Positions 4,371-5,014 of a stretch of 5,014 nucleotides of DNA are shown piece after piece. Made by a program: the position numbers and the translations under genes. Origin of the DNA: Desulfobulbaceae bacterium (GTDB lineage Bacteria; Desulfobacterota; Desulfobulbia; Desulfobulbales; Desulfobulbaceae); NCBI GenBank assembly GCA_027011235.1, contig JALVAI010000486.1, positions 1 to 5,014 on the forward strand. The letters are read 5' to 3'. A model generated the notes under the pieces. That model did not search any database and was not told the DNA's origin. It worked only from the letters and a program-made list of their open reading frames with translations. Numbering within the stretch: position 1 is the stretch's first letter; each line of letters opens with the position of its first letter.

Positions 4371-5014
4371 GTGAAAATCAAAGCCGTTAACGGCTTTAAA
4401 GATATCCTGCCCGATGATGCGCTGCGCTGGCAGATGATTGAGAAGACCGCCCGTGACATCTTTGCCCGGTTTGGTATGCGGGAAATCCGCACCCCTGTTC
4501 TGGAAAAGACCGAACTCTTTGCCCGTTCCATCGGTGAGGCGACCGATATTGTCGAAAAAGAGATGTACACCTTTGTCGACAAGGGGATAACCATGCGCCC
4601 CGAAGCCACGGCCTCGATTCTGCGCGCCTTTATTGAACATGGTCTGCATGTCAAACAACCGGTACACCGCCTGTACACCATCGGGCCGATGTTTAGGCAT
4701 GAACGCCCGCAAAAGGGACGTCTCCGGCAATTTCACCAGATGGACGTGGAAGTGATCGGTGCCACCGAGCCCCAGGTGGACGCCGAACTGATGGCCATGG
4801 GGCAGATGCTGCTGGACACCCTTGGAATCAGGGTCAGCCTGGAGATCAACTCCCTGGGCTGCCCGGCCTGTCGGCCCGCATTTCGGGACAAACTCATCGC
4901 ATACCTCGATCAGCACAGGGAATCGCTCTGTTCCGACTGCCGGCGCCGGCTGGAAACCAACCCCTTGCGGGCCCTGGACTGCAAAAACAGGACCTGCAAG
5001 GCCCTGGTTCAGGA
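4371..5014 (+). CDS. hisS: Histidyl-tRNA synthetase, N-terminal part (runs off the window)
   Basis: A GTG start opens a frame that continues to the right edge without a stop, giving 214 complete residues of a protein that is usually about 420 long. HisRS is a cytosolic class II aminoacyl-tRNA synthetase that charges tRNA-His in translation. Visible features in order: the typical N-terminal KAVNGFKDILPD (4-15); motif 1 around FGMREIRTPVLEKTELF (34-50); MRPEATAS (75-82), the ATP/His-site loop usually read as RPEGTA; and motif 2 at RLYTIGPMFRHERPQKGRLR (100-119) followed by QFHQMDVE (120-127). Then come INSLGCPACR and a cysteine-rich insertion (C-x2-C of CSDC, then LDCKNRTC) found in many bacterial HisRS. 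The histidine-specific motifs (LVRGLDYY-like) and the anticodon domain lie beyond the window. An Ala replaces the more usual Gly in RPEATA, which is tolerated in known homologues as far as I recall. Confidence 0.95.
   Translation, partial: MKIKAVNGFKDILPDDALRWQMIEKTARDIFARFGMREIRTPVLEKTELFARSIGEATDIVEKEMYTFVDKGITMRPEATASILRAFIEHGLHVKQPVHRLYTIGPMFRHERPQKGRLRQFHQMDVEVIGATEPQVDAELMAMGQMLLDTLGIRVSLEINSLGCPACRPAFRDKLIAYLDQHRESLCSDCRRRLETNPLRALDCKNRTCKALVQ

Noticed and set aside
4284..4916. Long open frame (-) opposite hisS
   Set aside because: It overlaps the unmistakable HisRS motifs on the other strand and has no family pattern of its own.
1..5014. CRISPR array, tRNA or rRNA gene, insertion sequence
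   Set aside because: No regularly spaced repeats, no cloverleaf with CCA, no transposase and no terminal inverted repeats were seen on either strand.

Overview
The window looks like a piece of a Gram-negative, probably anaerobic bacterial chromosome. I infer the Desulfobacterota (Desulfobulbales-like). The clues are a PcnB-type nucleotidyltransferase next to an EEP-family hydrolase, a nitronate-monooxygenase-like protein with a cysteine-rich C-terminal segment, moderately GC-rich housekeeping genes, and sigma70-like promoters. This rests on protein resemblance from memory, not on a search.

Layout, left to right. Positions 1-108 (+) hold the last 35 codons of a PgeF/YfiH-family gene that enters from outside the window. 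A convergent gap (109-220) contains one strong small hairpin. Positions 221-857 (-) hold a complete type II toxin-antitoxin module, antitoxin vapB followed by toxin vapC with a 17-nt overlap. Its own promoter and repeated TATATAC boxes lie at 899-950. This module is visibly more AT-rich than its surroundings. Next comes a three-gene leftward cluster: a nitronate-monooxygenase-like flavoprotein (3149-4117), pcnB (1751-3115) and an EEP-superfamily hydrolase (960-1712). The gaps between them are 33 and 38 nt, so they are probably one transcript. A 253-nt divergent control region (4118-4370) separates this cluster from rightward hisS (4371 onward), which runs off the right edge.

How the genes fit together. 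hisS (histidyl-tRNA synthetase) and pcnB (RNA 3'-end nucleotidyl transfer) belong to RNA metabolism. The EEP protein could act on nucleic acid or on a phosphoester, and its pairing with pcnB is suggestive but unproven. The flavoprotein has no obvious link to RNA. VapBC is a self-contained, autoregulated cassette that probably arrived independently.

I do not see a clearly new multi-gene system. The points most worth a second look are the operator-like repeats at vapBC, the Gly/Arg-rich tail of PcnB, the PcnB-EEP pairing, the cysteine cluster of the flavoprotein, and the palindromic paired -10 element between the flavoprotein gene and hisS.
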